In this document: positions 1 to 8,828 of the stretch, piece after piece
Layout: every line of letters begins with the position of its first letter
Position numbering within the stretch: the first letter of the stretch is position 1
Source of the DNA: Kiritimatiellia bacterium
GTDB lineage: Bacteria > Verrucomicrobiota > Kiritimatiellia > UBA8416 > JABMPJ01
NCBI GenBank assembly: GCA_030745755.1
Contig: JASLOA010000038.1
Location: 54,772-118,771 of the forward strand
Direction of reading: 5' to 3'
Length of the DNA: 64,000 nucleotides
Program-made: the position numbers and the translations under genes
The notes under the pieces: model-generated
What the model was told of the DNA's origin: nothing
Database searches by the model: none
Seen by the model: only the letters and a program-made list of their open reading frames with translations

Positions 1-1825
1 TTCTACCCGTGCCATCCACGGCCACGCCGTAGGCGGCGTCCTTGCCTGAGCCACCGATACGGACGCCGGATGCCGCCTGACCTGGCTTGACCCGCAGAAC
101 AAAGGCGTCCTGCTCGCCGCAGGGGCCGAGCGTCTTGATGCCCGCGAAGTCGTCAGATGCGGTATCACCGCTAACGACCACAGTGCCGTCCGATGCCAGG
201 GCAAGCGCATGGGCGTGATCGTCCCCACTGCCGCCGATGCGGGCGGATCGCACGACTTTGCCCTCCGGGTCAAGGTGCGTGAGAAAGGCATCCCAGCTCT
301 GCCCCGAAGAAGCGAGCTCGGGTGCATCCACGAGCGGGAAGTCGCGCGACAGCGTCTCGCCACAGACAACCATGCTGCCGTCGGGTGCGACAACGAGGTC
401 CAGGGCACGGTCCTCGGCCGAGCCGCCCAGGAAGGTCGTGAAGACGGGGTGTCCGTCGACGGCGCGGTACTTTGTGATGAATACGTCGATGTCCTTGGCG
501 AGTCGTTTTGGATCGGGGGTCTTGCCCGCAAAGCGCCGCGAGGCCGTCTCACCGGCAACGTAGGTGAAGCCCTTGTGATCAACCGCAACGGCAAAGGCGG
601 TATCGTCCGCCTCGCCACCGAGGTACGAGAGTAGATCAAGCTGCGGCCCAGTAGGTGGCGGGTTGGAGGGCGAGTGAACGTCGGGTGTCAGATCCAGTTG
701 CACGGTGGGCCCGTGCTGCTGGAATCGGGCATTGATCGGCACGGGGATGCTGTTCTCGTCAATGCGGAAGGCACGCGGGGCGTGCTGTACGATCCTGCCG
801 TGGCTCAGTTCCGCAATCATGTTCCCGTAGGGATCAATCGCGGCCAGCTCCGCCCCATCAAAGGCCATTTGCAGTGCACCTGGGTCACCGTCAGGGCCGA
901 CGGTGAAGATGAACTCAAGACGATTGCGTTCGGCGTAGCAGTCCATGTTGATGCCGGGGAAGACGTCGGGGTACTGGACGATGGGGTAGCCGTTAACATC
1001 GGTAAACCAGAGGGCCGGGTCGGTGCCCATGGCATAGTGGCTAACGGGATCCAGGGCAGTGCCAGCGCGCTTGCGCTTATCTGGTCTGGTGCGCTGTTGG
1101 CCCTGGGGCAGCGAACCGCCATGGTGCCAGCGGTCCAAACGGTCGCCCTCAGTTTTGGAGGGTCCACCGGGAGGCGATCCGCCGCCGAGGGGGCCGCTGT
1201 TGACCAGCCGCAACGAGACGTCCAGCGTGCAGTCAAGGTCGCTGATCTGCGAGCGGCTGTCTTCGGGGCCGCATTCGATATTGTCGCTCACGGTCAGATC
1301 AATGTGTTCGCGCTCGATCCGCAGGGCCACGGCTCCGCCTCCGGGCAGAATGTCGAGGGACGCGCCGTTGGCAGCCAGGTCGAACTCACCGGAGTAGTCT
1401 TCACAGAGCTCTTCAAAACAGAGGGGCGGGAGTTCCATCGGCGCGCCTGCCTTGCGCCGGCGTTCTAAGTTCTGGGGCAGATCCATGACAATCGTGCTGG
1501 CCGCCAGCGCCATGATTGGTGGCGCCGAAGCGGGGGCTTTGAACCCAAAACGGCTCTCCCGTCCACTGGGGCCGATAGACCAGGCCGGTGTGGTGTCAAC
1601 GTCCTCGCCGCCGGGACCGTGCCGTCGTGATCCATCTGTTTGGCCCGGCTCAGTGGGCCGGGCCGCGTCCGGGTCCAGTGCGTCGAGCAGGAGCTCCTGT
1701 GGCGGAGGTGCCTCCCCCCGCTTCTCGGGCAGGATAGCAAAGAAGTAGTAGCCCAGCCCTCCACTGGCCCCAACAAGGGCCGCGATGGCTAGAAGAAGAA
1801 CGAGATAGGTACGTGCTCCAGACAT
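1..1825 (-). CDS. Membrane-anchored SBBP beta-propeller repeat protein (3' end beyond window)
   Basis: Reading leftwards from an ATG at 1825-1823 (preceded by AGAGGA) the frame stays open for 608 codons to the window edge, so the C-terminus is missing. Residues about 5-28 form one hydrophobic segment with little sign of a cleavage site, so it is probably a signal anchor. A Pro/Gly-rich low-complexity region follows. From about residue 265 the sequence (WFTDVNGYPIVQYPDVFPGI, then LEFIF, then FDGAELAAIDPYGN) resembles the beta domain that usually precedes SBBP repeats. From about 395 there are four repeats with the core xLGG-x-DDxAxAVAVD-x-G-xxYVAGxTxS, the SBBP signature. These proteins are extracytoplasmic propellers of unknown ligand. 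It is transcribed leftwards, in the same direction as QueF but 90 bp downstream of it. The SBBP assignment is firm; the cellular role is unknown. Confidence 0.8.
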   Translation of the reverse strand, partial: MSGARTYLVLLLAIAALVGASGGLGYYFFAILPEKRGEAPPPQELLLDALDPDAARPTEPGQTDGSRRHGPGGEDVDTTPAWSIGPSGRESRFGFKAPASAPPIMALAASTIVMDLPQNLERRRKAGAPMELPPLCFEELCEDYSGEFDLAANGASLDILPGGGAVALRIEREHIDLTVSDNIECGPEDSRSQISDLDCTLDVSLRLVNSGPLGGGSPPGGPSKTEGDRLDRWHHGGSLPQGQQRTRPDKRKRAGTALDPVSHYAMGTDPALWFTDVNGYPIVQYPDVFPGINMDCYAERNRLEFIFTVGPDGDPGALQMAFDGAELAAIDPYGNMIAELSHGRIVQHAPRAFRIDENSIPVPINARFQQHGPTVQLDLTPDVHSPSNPPPTGPQLDLLSYLGGEADDTAFAVAVDHKGFTYVAGETASRRFAGKTPDPKRLAKDIDVFITKYRAVDGHPVFTTFLGGSAEDRALDLVVAPDGSMVVCGETLSRDFPLVDAPELASSGQSWDAFLTHLDPEGKVVRSARIGGSGDDHAHALALASDGTVVVSGDTASDDFAGIKTLGPCGEQDAFVLRVKPGQAASGVRIGGSGKDAAYGVAVDGTGR

Positions 1826-1915
1826 GGATTATCCTCTGAGTTGTCCTGTTATCCTATCCCATTTTCAGATGCATAAGCTAGGATAATCCGTGCCCATGCA
1901 CCGTTTGGGCCGCTC

Positions 1916-2338
1916 TCAGAGGCTGGCTTCTACCGTGATGGCAATGCCACCGCGGGGACGGAACACGCCGATTACCTCGGCTTGGCGAGGGGCGCAGGCG
2001 GCGACGAGATCGTCGAGTACCTGGTTGACGACCGCTTCGTGGAAGGCGCCGTGGTTGCGGTAGGCGAAGAGGTAGAGCTTGAGTGCCTTGCTTTCGATGC
2101 AGCGCTGATCGGCAATATAGCGAATCGTGATGTGGCCGAAGTCGGGCTGACCGGTAATCGGGCAGATGGATGTGAACTCAGGACAGTCGAATGTGATCCA
2201 GTAATCGCGCTCCGGATGGCTGTTGGGGAACGTCTCAAGACGGGCCTCGGAAGGAGACCCCGGGTAATCCGTCCGTTGCGCCCCAAGCAGTGTGAGCTCT
2301 TCCGTGTTCGGCGAAGCCTGGTTCTCTTCTGCACTCAT
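1916..2338 (-). CDS. queF: NADPH-dependent 7-cyano-7-deazaguanine reductase QueF
   Basis: Reduces the nitrile of preQ0 to preQ1 with NADPH in queuosine biosynthesis; cytoplasmic. The 140-residue protein is the short, unimodular QueF type. The active-site segment FTSICPITGQPDFG carries the nucleophilic Cys and the following Asp, and ESKALKLYLFAYRNHGAFHE is the substrate/NADPH-binding signature. The frame extends upstream to a TTG at 2389, but that adds 17 residues without family similarity, so I chose the ATG at 2338; no strong Shine-Dalgarno is visible at either. No other queuosine genes are in the window. The family assignment is secure. Confidence 0.95.
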   Translation of the reverse strand: MSAEENQASPNTEELTLLGAQRTDYPGSPSEARLETFPNSHPERDYWITFDCPEFTSICPITGQPDFGHITIRYIADQRCIESKALKLYLFAYRNHGAFHEAVVNQVLDDLVAACAPRQAEVIGVFRPRGGIAITVEASL

Positions 2339-2454
2339 GGCGCCTATGATAGAGAGACCACGGTTCGTGTCCAGAGACAAAGTACACAAGCTCTCTGCGC
2401 CTATCCCAGTTCAGGGACGTCAACCCAGTAGCGTCCCGTAAGGGGAGGGGAAAA

Positions 2455-2722
2455 CCACGGAGGGCACGGAGGCACGGAGGAGAGGTTGCGAGAATCCGTC
2501 GGCTCGGGATACCGAGCCTAGGATTCTCGCAACATTGTTCGGGGAGGGGAGGAGAGGGAGTGGAGGCGAACGTTGGGGCCGTAGGGCTATCCGTTCACCC
2601 TCCCATCCCGCCTCTTCTCTCCATAGGACAACGTCGCGAGAATAGAGGTGCGGGGTATTCCCCGCGCCCGATTCTCGTGACCTCTTCCGTATTTTTCTCC
2701 TCCGTGCCTCCGTGTCCTCCAG
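2455..2722. repeat. Nested near-palindromic intergenic element with two GCGAGAAT hairpins
   Basis: The 500 bp between queF and the dehydrogenase gene holds no credible gene. Its arms are inverted copies: CACGGAGGCACGGAGGAG near 2464-2483 against CTCCTCCGTGCCTCCGTG near 2697-2714. Inside each arm is a hairpin with the same outer stem. At about 2489-2532 GCGAGAATCC pairs with GGATTCTCGC around a GGCTCGG/CCGAGCC inner stem. At about 2635-2680 CGAGAAT pairs with ATTCTCG around a GCGGGG/CCCCGC inner stem. The centre is itself a rough purine-rich/pyrimidine-rich inverted repeat. No transposase frame is present. Confidence 0.75.
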
Positions 2723-2836
2723 CGAAGCGGGTGGTTCGTCCCTCTCCGTCAGGGGCGGAAAAGTCTCAAATGGAGGGTTGGCAACAGGTGCCGAGATCAT
2801 TAGCAAAGTCGAGTGTTTGTCGTTCGGTATCAGGGC

Positions 2837-4015
2837 TTATGGGATGGCAGTGACGTCAACCCACTTGCGCTCTTTCCAGCTCTTCATCCCTAGCTCAGCG
2901 AGTTGGACGCCTTTGGCTCCTTCCATGAGGGAGTAGCGCCATGGTGTGTCGAGGACGACATGGTTGATGAACAGCTCCCACTGAATCTTGAATGCGTTGT
3001 CGTATTCGATGTTGTTGGGGACATCTTCCCAGCCCGCAAAGAAATCGATCGGTTGCGGAACATCCGGGTTCCAGACCGGCTTGGGCGTGTTGGCGGCGCT
3101 CTGGGTCTTCACTTCGCGCAGCCCCGCCACGGCTGAACCTTTGTCACCATCCACCTGGATCGTCAAGAGGTCGTCCCGGCGCACGCGGGTGCACCACGAG
3201 CTGTTGAACTGGACCATGGTGCCGTCTTCAAGCAGGAACATCGCATACGCCGAGTCGTCCGCCGTTGCCTTGAATGGCGTGCCGTCCTCCTTGCGCCGCT
3301 CGGGCAGATCGGTCTTGCCATAGGAAACCAGGCTCTTGATCGGACCGAACATGTTATCAATCACGTAGCGCCAGTGGCAGAACATGTCGATCATCAGGCC
3401 GCCCCCATCTTCGCTGCGGTAGTTCCAGCTGGGGCGCTGAGGCGGCTGATCGTAATCCATGCCCGTGAAGACCCAGTAGCCGAAGTCTCCCTTAACCGAG
3501 AGAATCTTGCCGAAGAAACCGAGTTCGCTGAGCATCTTCAGCTTTCGGAAACCGGGCAGCCAGAGCTTGTCCTGAACGACGCCATTCTTGAGTCCGGCTT
3601 CATCGACAAGCTTGGCAAGCCGCACGGCTTCGGAGGTCTCAACCGCCGTGGGCTTCTCGCAGTAGATGGCCTTGCCGGCCTTGACCGCCATCTCGACAAA
3701 ACCGGCGCGCTGTAGCGTGCCGGATGCATCGAAGAAGATCTCGTAGTCCCCGTACTTACCATCGAGTGCGCCCTGCACGTCGGTGGTGTATTTGTAGGCT
3801 TCCCCACGGGCATCGTTGCCGTATTGCTCGGCAAGTGCTTTGAGCGCATAGTCCCGTCGCCCGGTCAGGATGGGATCCGGCATGATGATCAGGTCATTGC
3901 CGACCTGAATGCCGCCATCTTTGATGATAGCACTGATGGATCGCGCAAGGTGCTGATGGGTTCCCATGCGTCCGGTGACGCCGTTCATGATGATGCCGAT
4001 ACGTCTGATTTCCAT
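2837..4015 (-). CDS. Gfo/Idh/MocA family oxidoreductase
   Basis: A 392-residue NAD(P)-dependent dehydrogenase of the glucose-fructose oxidoreductase / inositol dehydrogenase family, which oxidises a hydroxyl of a sugar, inositol or sugar acid. The N-terminal Rossmann segment (residues 6-20, GIIMNGVTGRMGTHQHL) has the dinucleotide-binding glycines. CEKPTA at 119-124 contains the conserved EKP motif that positions the nicotinamide. The C-terminal half fits the GFO_IDH_MocA_C fold. The ATG at 4015 is preceded by AAAGGAG at good spacing. It lies 24 bp downstream of the cupin gene, so the two form a short leftward operon opposite the XRE-cupin regulator. Family firm; the substrate cannot be read from sequence. 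Confidence 0.9.
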   Translation of the reverse strand: MEIRRIGIIMNGVTGRMGTHQHLARSISAIIKDGGIQVGNDLIIMPDPILTGRRDYALKALAEQYGNDARGEAYKYTTDVQGALDGKYGDYEIFFDASGTLQRAGFVEMAVKAGKAIYCEKPTAVETSEAVRLAKLVDEAGLKNGVVQDKLWLPGFRKLKMLSELGFFGKILSVKGDFGYWVFTGMDYDQPPQRPSWNYRSEDGGGLMIDMFCHWRYVIDNMFGPIKSLVSYGKTDLPERRKEDGTPFKATADDSAYAMFLLEDGTMVQFNSSWCTRVRRDDLLTIQVDGDKGSAVAGLREVKTQSAANTPKPVWNPDVPQPIDFFAGWEDVPNNIEYDNAFKIQWELFINHVVLDTPWRYSLMEGAKGVQLAELGMKSWKERKWVDVTAIP

Positions 4016-4039
4016 CGTGATGCTCCTTTGAGTATGCGT

Positions 4040-4504
4040 CTAGATTATGATGGGGCCGCCTTCGGGCATGTCAGTGCATTGCGGTTGTGCGTCTTGCGGC
4101 AGCGCCGGAACATCGACACCTGCCTTGGGAAGTGTACCGGCAAGCTCCTGACGCCAGTGTGCCACGTCCCCGGCGGGGCCGTAGCAGTAGAGGAAGTGCA
4201 GCGGTTCGTCACCGATGTTTGTCATCTGGTGGAAAACCCCCGGAGGGATTTGCACGATCTGGCCCGCCGTCATCATGGCACGCTCCTCGCCGAGGCACAT
4301 CTCTCCGGTGCCGGAGATGACAAAGTAGACCTCTTCCGAGTCCTGGTTGTGCCACGGAACCTGGCCGCCGTTGGGGTCCAGGGTCACGTAGCCCATGCAG
4401 AAGTTCTCACACTGCACGGGCGAGGCCCCTCCTACAAGGTTTTGTGTCAGTCGGCGTGCCGGATATGACCGCCCTTGAATTGTGTTCAGGTCTCCGATGA
4501 TCAT
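4040..4504 (-). CDS. Single-domain cupin protein, probable sugar-catabolic accessory enzyme
   Basis: A 154-residue cupin. Motif 1 reads PWHNQDSEEVYFVISGTGEM, with the usual H-x-H weakened to H-N-Q but the following Glu retained. Motif 2 reads GQIVQIPPGVFHQMTN. These residues normally bind a divalent metal in isomerases, epimerases or dioxygenases, or serve only as a sugar pocket. The start is fixed by AAGGAGAGAAG just before the ATG at 4504; the longer frame to 4591 overlaps the promoter region and lacks such a site. It is first in the operon with the dehydrogenase and is divergent from the XRE-cupin regulator. The exact reaction is unknown. Confidence 0.82.
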   Translation of the reverse strand: MIIGDLNTIQGRSYPARRLTQNLVGGASPVQCENFCMGYVTLDPNGGQVPWHNQDSEEVYFVISGTGEMCLGEERAMMTAGQIVQIPPGVFHQMTNIGDEPLHFLYCYGPAGDVAHWRQELAGTLPKAGVDVPALPQDAQPQCTDMPEGGPIII

Positions 4505-4665
4505 TCTTCTCTCCTTGAAACTTCGATGGATATAGTCGTCTTGATTATCATGTATTGGCCGCCACCAATGTTCGTATTCAGTAATATGCATGCGAAAATA
4601 TATTGCTTTAGAATGTCGGTCAAGCTATATTTCTTCGAACTGGAGAGGGAAGGAGCGCGGATATC
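4505..4665. promoter_or_regulatory. Divergent promoter region between cupin operon and XRE-cupin regulator
   Basis: These 161 bp separate two head-to-head operons and are clearly more AT-rich than the flanking genes, for example around the interrupted inverted repeat AATATGCATGCGAAAATATATT near 4583-4604. Such spacing usually means that the regulator controls both directions. The operator itself is a guess; the divergent arrangement is seen directly. Confidence 0.5.
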
Positions 4666-5214
4666 ATGGGCAAAACAGGTGAACATGTCGCTAAAATGTA
4701 CAATTTCGCGGTCCTTCGGGACCTGCGCAGGCAGCGCGGTCTCACCATCGCGGAGCTTTCGGCGCAGACAGGGATCTCGCCTGCCGTTATTTCCAAGCTG
4801 GAGCGGAACCAGGCCGTAGCCGGACTGGGGACGCTGTTCCGACTGGGCAGGGGGTTCGGCATCACGGCGGCGGAGCTGCTGGCGCTGATTGAGTCGCGTA
4901 CCGCGCAGTGCAAGCAGGAGACGGATCGTGTTGTGGAGGACTTCCACTTCCGTCAGATCGAGTTTGCCAACGCCAAATGCTACTATGCGGATGCGCCCAA
5001 GGGCGCCAAACGTTCCAACCCGGATGCCCATCGCGACGAGTATGAGATTTGCTGGGTACTCGAAGGTGCGGTCAAGGTGGCACTGCCACACGAGACGCAC
5101 ATCTTGTCGGCTGGCGATTGCGTGCAGTTCGATGCCCTTTTCGAACATACCTATGAAGTCCTGGAAGATTGCCGAATCATTATTCAACACATCCATAAAC
5201 AGAAGAGGTTCTAG
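4666..5214 (+). CDS. XRE-family transcriptional regulator with C-terminal cupin domain
   Basis: 182 residues. Residues about 17-70 form a lambda-repressor-like helix-turn-helix (LRRQRGLTIAELSAQTGIS then PAVISKLERNQ). Residues about 105-178 are a small cupin sensor domain (DEYEICWVLEGAVKVALP, then LSAGDCVQFDALFEHTYE). This architecture is typical of small-molecule-responsive repressors or activators of adjacent catabolic genes. A GGAGAGGGAAGGAG purine stretch precedes the ATG. It overlaps nothing upstream and sits 2 nt before the SDR gene, implying co-transcription and translational coupling. It probably senses the substrate of the surrounding pathway, autoregulates, and controls the divergent cupin/dehydrogenase pair. 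Confidence 0.88.
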   Translation: MGKTGEHVAKMYNFAVLRDLRRQRGLTIAELSAQTGISPAVISKLERNQAVAGLGTLFRLGRGFGITAAELLALIESRTAQCKQETDRVVEDFHFRQIEFANAKCYYADAPKGAKRSNPDAHRDEYEICWVLEGAVKVALPHETHILSAGDCVQFDALFEHTYEVLEDCRIIIQHIHKQKRF

Positions 5215-5216
5215 AG

Positions 5217-5990
5217 ATGAGAAAGACAGCGTTGGTCACGGGGGCCGGGCGGGGGATTGGATTTGCGATTGCCGAGAAGCTTGCCGCAGAAGGCCACGAC
5301 ATCGTGCTCATGGATATCCACGAGGAGTCTGTCGTGGCCGAGGCCATACAGCGCCTCGAAAGCGCGGCGGCGACAGTGCTGTACCAGCGGGCCGATGTAT
5401 CCTCCGCAGAGGATCGGGCTGACATGCTGGCTGCGGTCAAAGCCAGGTTCGGTCGCCTGGATGTGCTCGTCAACAACGCCGGCGTAGCCCCGCGTGTGCG
5501 TGCGGATATCCTCGAAGCCTCGGAGGACAGTTATGAATGGGTCATGAAAATCAATCTCCAGGGCCCCTACTTCCTGACGCAGGCGGTGGCAAACTGGATG
5601 ATCGAGCAGAAGCAGGCGAATGCCGATTTCGACGGCTGTATCATCAACATTGCCTCCATGTCTTCGGGGGTAGCCTCTCCGAGCCGCGGTGAATACTGTG
5701 TTTCAAAGGCCGGCATGAGCATGATGACGCAGCTCTTTGCTGTGCGCCTTGGCGAGTTCGAGATTCCTGTATATGAGATCCGGCCCGGTATCATCAAGAC
5801 CGACATGACCGCCGTGGTGACAGAGAAGTATGACCGGCTCATCTTTGAAGAGGGCATTCTGGTGCAGAGCCGCTGGGGGCTGCCGGAGGACATTGCCAAG
5901 GCCGCGGCCATGATGGTGCGTGGCGACATCGGCTACTCCACCGGCCAGATCATCACGATTGACGGCGGCTTCACGCTGCCACGGCTCTAA
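5217..5990 (+). CDS. SDR-family NAD(P)-dependent oxidoreductase
   Basis: A 257-residue classical short-chain dehydrogenase. It has the cofactor motif TGAGRGIG (8-15), NNAG (86-89), a catalytic Ser near 147-149, and YCVSK with Tyr160 and Lys164. The C-terminal GQIITIDGGF is the usual SDR ending. FabG-like in sequence, but its position between an XRE-cupin regulator and a FrdA-like flavoprotein argues for a sugar, sugar-acid or polyol dehydrogenase rather than fatty acid synthesis. Only 2 nt separate its ATG from the regulator's stop codon, so translation is probably coupled. Family certain; substrate unknown. Confidence 0.92.
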   Translation: MRKTALVTGAGRGIGFAIAEKLAAEGHDIVLMDIHEESVVAEAIQRLESAAATVLYQRADVSSAEDRADMLAAVKARFGRLDVLVNNAGVAPRVRADILEASEDSYEWVMKINLQGPYFLTQAVANWMIEQKQANADFDGCIINIASMSSGVASPSRGEYCVSKAGMSMMTQLFAVRLGEFEIPVYEIRPGIIKTDMTAVVTEKYDRLIFEEGILVQSRWGLPEDIAKAAAMMVRGDIGYSTGQIITIDGGFTLPRL

Positions 5991-6016
5991 CCCTATAAGC
6001 GACAGGAAGACACCCC

Positions 6017-7981
6017 ATGAAGAATACCACACTGAGAACGGGAAAGCACAACGACCTCGATGTGACGCGTGTGCACTCGTTAGTGATTGGCTCCGGTGCT
6101 GCCGGACTGAATGCGGCCGTACAACTTCGCAACCAGGGCATCGAGGATGTGCTGCTTGTCAGCGAAGGATTGAAGATGGGTACGTCCATCAACACCGGGT
6201 CGGACAAACAGACCTACTACAAGAGCGCCATGTGCGGCAACGATCTCGATGCGCCCCTGGCCATGGCGAAGAACTTCTTCATGCCGGGCAGTATGCATGG
6301 TGATCTGGCGCTGATCGAAGCGGCGGTTTCAGCGCGCGGATTTCTGAATCTCGTCAACCTGGGCGTGAAATTCCCCCAGGATGCGTTCGGGCAGTTCATC
6401 GGTTACAAGACCGACCACGATCCTGCGCAGCGCGGCACGTCTGTTGGCCCCTACACCTCGCGCGATATGTGTCGTGCGTTGATTGCCGAAGTGAAGCGCC
6501 GCAAGATTCCGGTGCAGGAGCGTGTCAACGTAGTCAGTCTACTTACGACCGGCGAAGGAAAGGCCAAGCGCGCTTGCGGGGCCCTGGCGCTCAATGCCAA
6601 AGGCGAGCTTGTCGCATTTGCGGCTGATAACGTGGTGTTCGCCGTGGGAGGGCCCGGTGGTCTCTACAAGACCAGCGTCTATCCGGTCGTACACACAGGT
6701 GCCATCGGTATGGCCCTCAAGGCGGGCGCCAAGGCCCAGGGCCTGCCGGAAGCGCAGTATGGTCTGGCGTCCACGAAGTTCCGCTGGAACGTCTCCGGCA
6801 CCTACATGCAGGTGGTCCCGAAGTTCGTCTCCACCGATGCAGACGGCAAGAGTAACCCGCGCGAGTTCATGCGCGACTATTTCCCCGATACCGGCAAGAT
6901 GAACTCGATGGTGTTCCTGAAGGGCTACCAGTGGCCGTTCGATTCAAAGAAGATCATCGGCGGCTCCTCGATCGTCGACATCCTGGTCTACATCGAAACC
7001 GCGTTGAAGGGGCGGCGCGTCTTCCTCGACTACCGCGACAATCCGCAGGACTTCGATTTCAAGGCACTGGACAAGGAGGCCTATTCGTACCTGGAGAACT
7101 CCAAGGCGTTTCAGAAGTCCCCGATTGCGCGCCTGGCGCACATGAACCCAAGTGCGATCGGGCTCTACAAAGATCACGGCATCGACATCACAACGGAGCC
7201 GCTTGAAGTCGCTGTTTGTGCCCAGCACAACAATGGTGGTCTGGCCGGCAACCACTGGTGGGAGTCGATCAACATCAGGCATCTCTTCCCTGTAGGTGAG
7301 GTCAATGGGTCGCACGGCGTGGCCCGTCCCGGGGGCTCCGCCCTCAACTCCGGCCAGGTGGGCTCGATCCGCGCGGCCGAGTATATCGGCAACTGCTATG
7401 CGCAGAGCGATCTGAAGATGAGTGACTTCAACAAGGCGGTCAAAGCAGAGCTCAAGGACGTGTCCGGCTTTCTGAAGCGTTGCGAAACGGCTGACCAGAG
7501 CTGGCGCGTGGCTCGTGCCGAGCTTCAGGATCGCATGAGCAGAGCGGGCGCGCACATCCGTTCGCTTGAGGGGCTGAAGCAGGCCGTCAAAGAGGCGCGG
7601 GCGCAAGTTGAGGCACTTGAGGCGCACGGCTGCAAAGCCATCAATGCCGTCGAGCGGGTGCAAGCGATGCGCAATCGTCAGCTCTGTTTCGCACATTGGA
7701 TCTACCTGGCCGCAACGCTCTATCACGTGACGAGTGGTGTCGGGTCACGCGGATCCGCCATGGTCCGCGATGCGGCAGGCCGGCGCGCCCACAAACAGCT
7801 TGATAAAGCCGCGTGGAGCTTTCTGCCCGAGAACGAGGCCTTTCGGGCCAAGGTGCAGGAAACGGTCGTTTCGGAAGGGAAGGTCAGGAATCGCTGGGTG
7901 AAGTGCCGTCCCATCCCCGAGAGTAATCTCTGGTTCGAAACCGCCTGGGCCGACTACCGGGCCGGCGCCATCTACAAGTAG
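6017..7981 (+). CDS. FAD-dependent oxidoreductase, fumarate reductase/succinate dehydrogenase flavoprotein-like
   Basis: 654 residues. The N-terminal VIGSGAAGLNAAVQLRNQG (22-40) is the FAD-binding Rossmann motif. HTGAIGMALKAGAKAQGLPE and GSHGVARPGGSALNSGQVGS match the substrate/FAD-domain signatures of the FrdA/SdhA/L-aspartate oxidase superfamily. There is no twin-arginine or other signal, so it is cytoplasmic. The C-terminal 150 residues are helical, as in the flavoprotein subunits' capping region. It is 26 bp downstream of the SDR gene and completes the regulator-SDR-flavoprotein operon. No iron-sulfur or membrane partner is adjacent, so it may be a soluble dehydrogenase of a sugar-derived acid. 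The family call is good; the role is inferred from context. Confidence 0.85.
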   Translation: MKNTTLRTGKHNDLDVTRVHSLVIGSGAAGLNAAVQLRNQGIEDVLLVSEGLKMGTSINTGSDKQTYYKSAMCGNDLDAPLAMAKNFFMPGSMHGDLALIEAAVSARGFLNLVNLGVKFPQDAFGQFIGYKTDHDPAQRGTSVGPYTSRDMCRALIAEVKRRKIPVQERVNVVSLLTTGEGKAKRACGALALNAKGELVAFAADNVVFAVGGPGGLYKTSVYPVVHTGAIGMALKAGAKAQGLPEAQYGLASTKFRWNVSGTYMQVVPKFVSTDADGKSNPREFMRDYFPDTGKMNSMVFLKGYQWPFDSKKIIGGSSIVDILVYIETALKGRRVFLDYRDNPQDFDFKALDKEAYSYLENSKAFQKSPIARLAHMNPSAIGLYKDHGIDITTEPLEVAVCAQHNNGGLAGNHWWESINIRHLFPVGEVNGSHGVARPGGSALNSGQVGSIRAAEYIGNCYAQSDLKMSDFNKAVKAELKDVSGFLKRCETADQSWRVARAELQDRMSRAGAHIRSLEGLKQAVKEARAQVEALEAHGCKAINAVERVQAMRNRQLCFAHWIYLAATLYHVTSGVGSRGSAMVRDAAGRRAHKQLDKAAWSFLPENEAFRAKVQETVVSEGKVRNRWVKCRPIPESNLWFETAWADYRAGAIYK

Positions 7982-8828
7982 GAGAAAGTGGGGTCGGTCT
8001 TTGAAACCGGGACTACGCCGGAAAGTCAGTGAACTGGAGGCAGTCCTTGGGGCAACGGCGCCAGCGGATCGCAAAGGCGATCGGGCCGGATGCACATGCA
8101 CTGGTCTCCGGCACGGGCTTCCAGCTTCCCTATGAGAGCCCCAGCCTTCGGCAGTGGCCTCTTCTCGGCGCCGCCCAGCGCCTCGTAGTCTAATCCATCT
8201 GGAAGATGTTGCAGGGAGCTGCATTGAGCTGCAGGGAGCTGCACGCCTGCCACTTACGCCAATCGACATGTTGCAGGGAGCTGCAGGGAACTGCAGGAAG
8301 CTGCATTAACTCCCCAACCTGGCCGTACAAACACGTCACCTTCTCCGTCTGCCACCACCCCGCCAACCACGCGCTACAGAACTCAATGGACACATTCGCA
8401 GATCTGCTGGGTGATAAGACCCGTTTCTTCTCATTCACCTCTGAACCGCTCATGATCCGTTCGCGGGAATGTGAGACCACAGCGCTACAGGAGTTGGCGG
8501 AGTGGTATAGAATGCTGTATTTCGACTGAGGATTGTCGGCGGGGATTGAAGGGTGTCTGTGTCCGGCGACACCTGTGTGTGAGATGCGCCTGTGTGACAT
8601 CGAATCTGGAGTTTTGTTTTGCGGAATTGGATAGCATGTGTGATACTGGGGATATGCAAGAAAACGGAATACATGGGACTGAGACGAACTTCGTCTTTCA
8701 GCGTGGCAAGCCTAGCGTTCGCCCGCTTGGCTCGGAGCGTTCCGATGGTGCGGAGTGGATGAGTGCCTCGCCTCAGAAACGCATTGCGGCCGTGGAGTTC
8801 TTGCGATCAGGGTTTGCGGGTCCGAGCT
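7982..8828. other. Gene-poor accessory stretch
   Basis: No convincing gene. The stretch holds the left AGCTGCA array (8189-8312). Beyond it, one plus-strand frame runs open to a TGA at 8527-8529 (from ATG 8386: MDTFADLLGDKTRFFSFTSE) and could encode a 47-residue peptide or the tail of a broken gene. I do not recognise it, and it has no clear ribosome-binding site. The minus-strand frame over 8190-8600 is rich in Ser/Cys/Leu translated from the array and is not a gene. Confidence 0.5.
8189..8312. repeat. Left AGCTGCANNN tandem array
   Basis: It begins with TCTAATCCATCTGGAAGATG (8189-8208). About three units of a 10-bp motif follow (AGCTGCA plus three variable bases). A roughly 30-bp spacer containing CCACTTACGC comes next, then about three further units. 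The same opening 20-mer and the same block-spacer-block plan recur at 9466-9590. Confidence 0.8.

Noticed and set aside
2420..2806. 128-codon minus-strand frame between queF and the dehydrogenase
   Set aside because: It is a translation of the palindromic element; the composition is biased and there is no ribosome-binding site.
8190..8600. 136-codon minus-strand frame
   Set aside because: Most of its Cys/Ser/Leu-rich C-terminal part is a translation of the AGCTGCA array and it has no similarity to any family I know.
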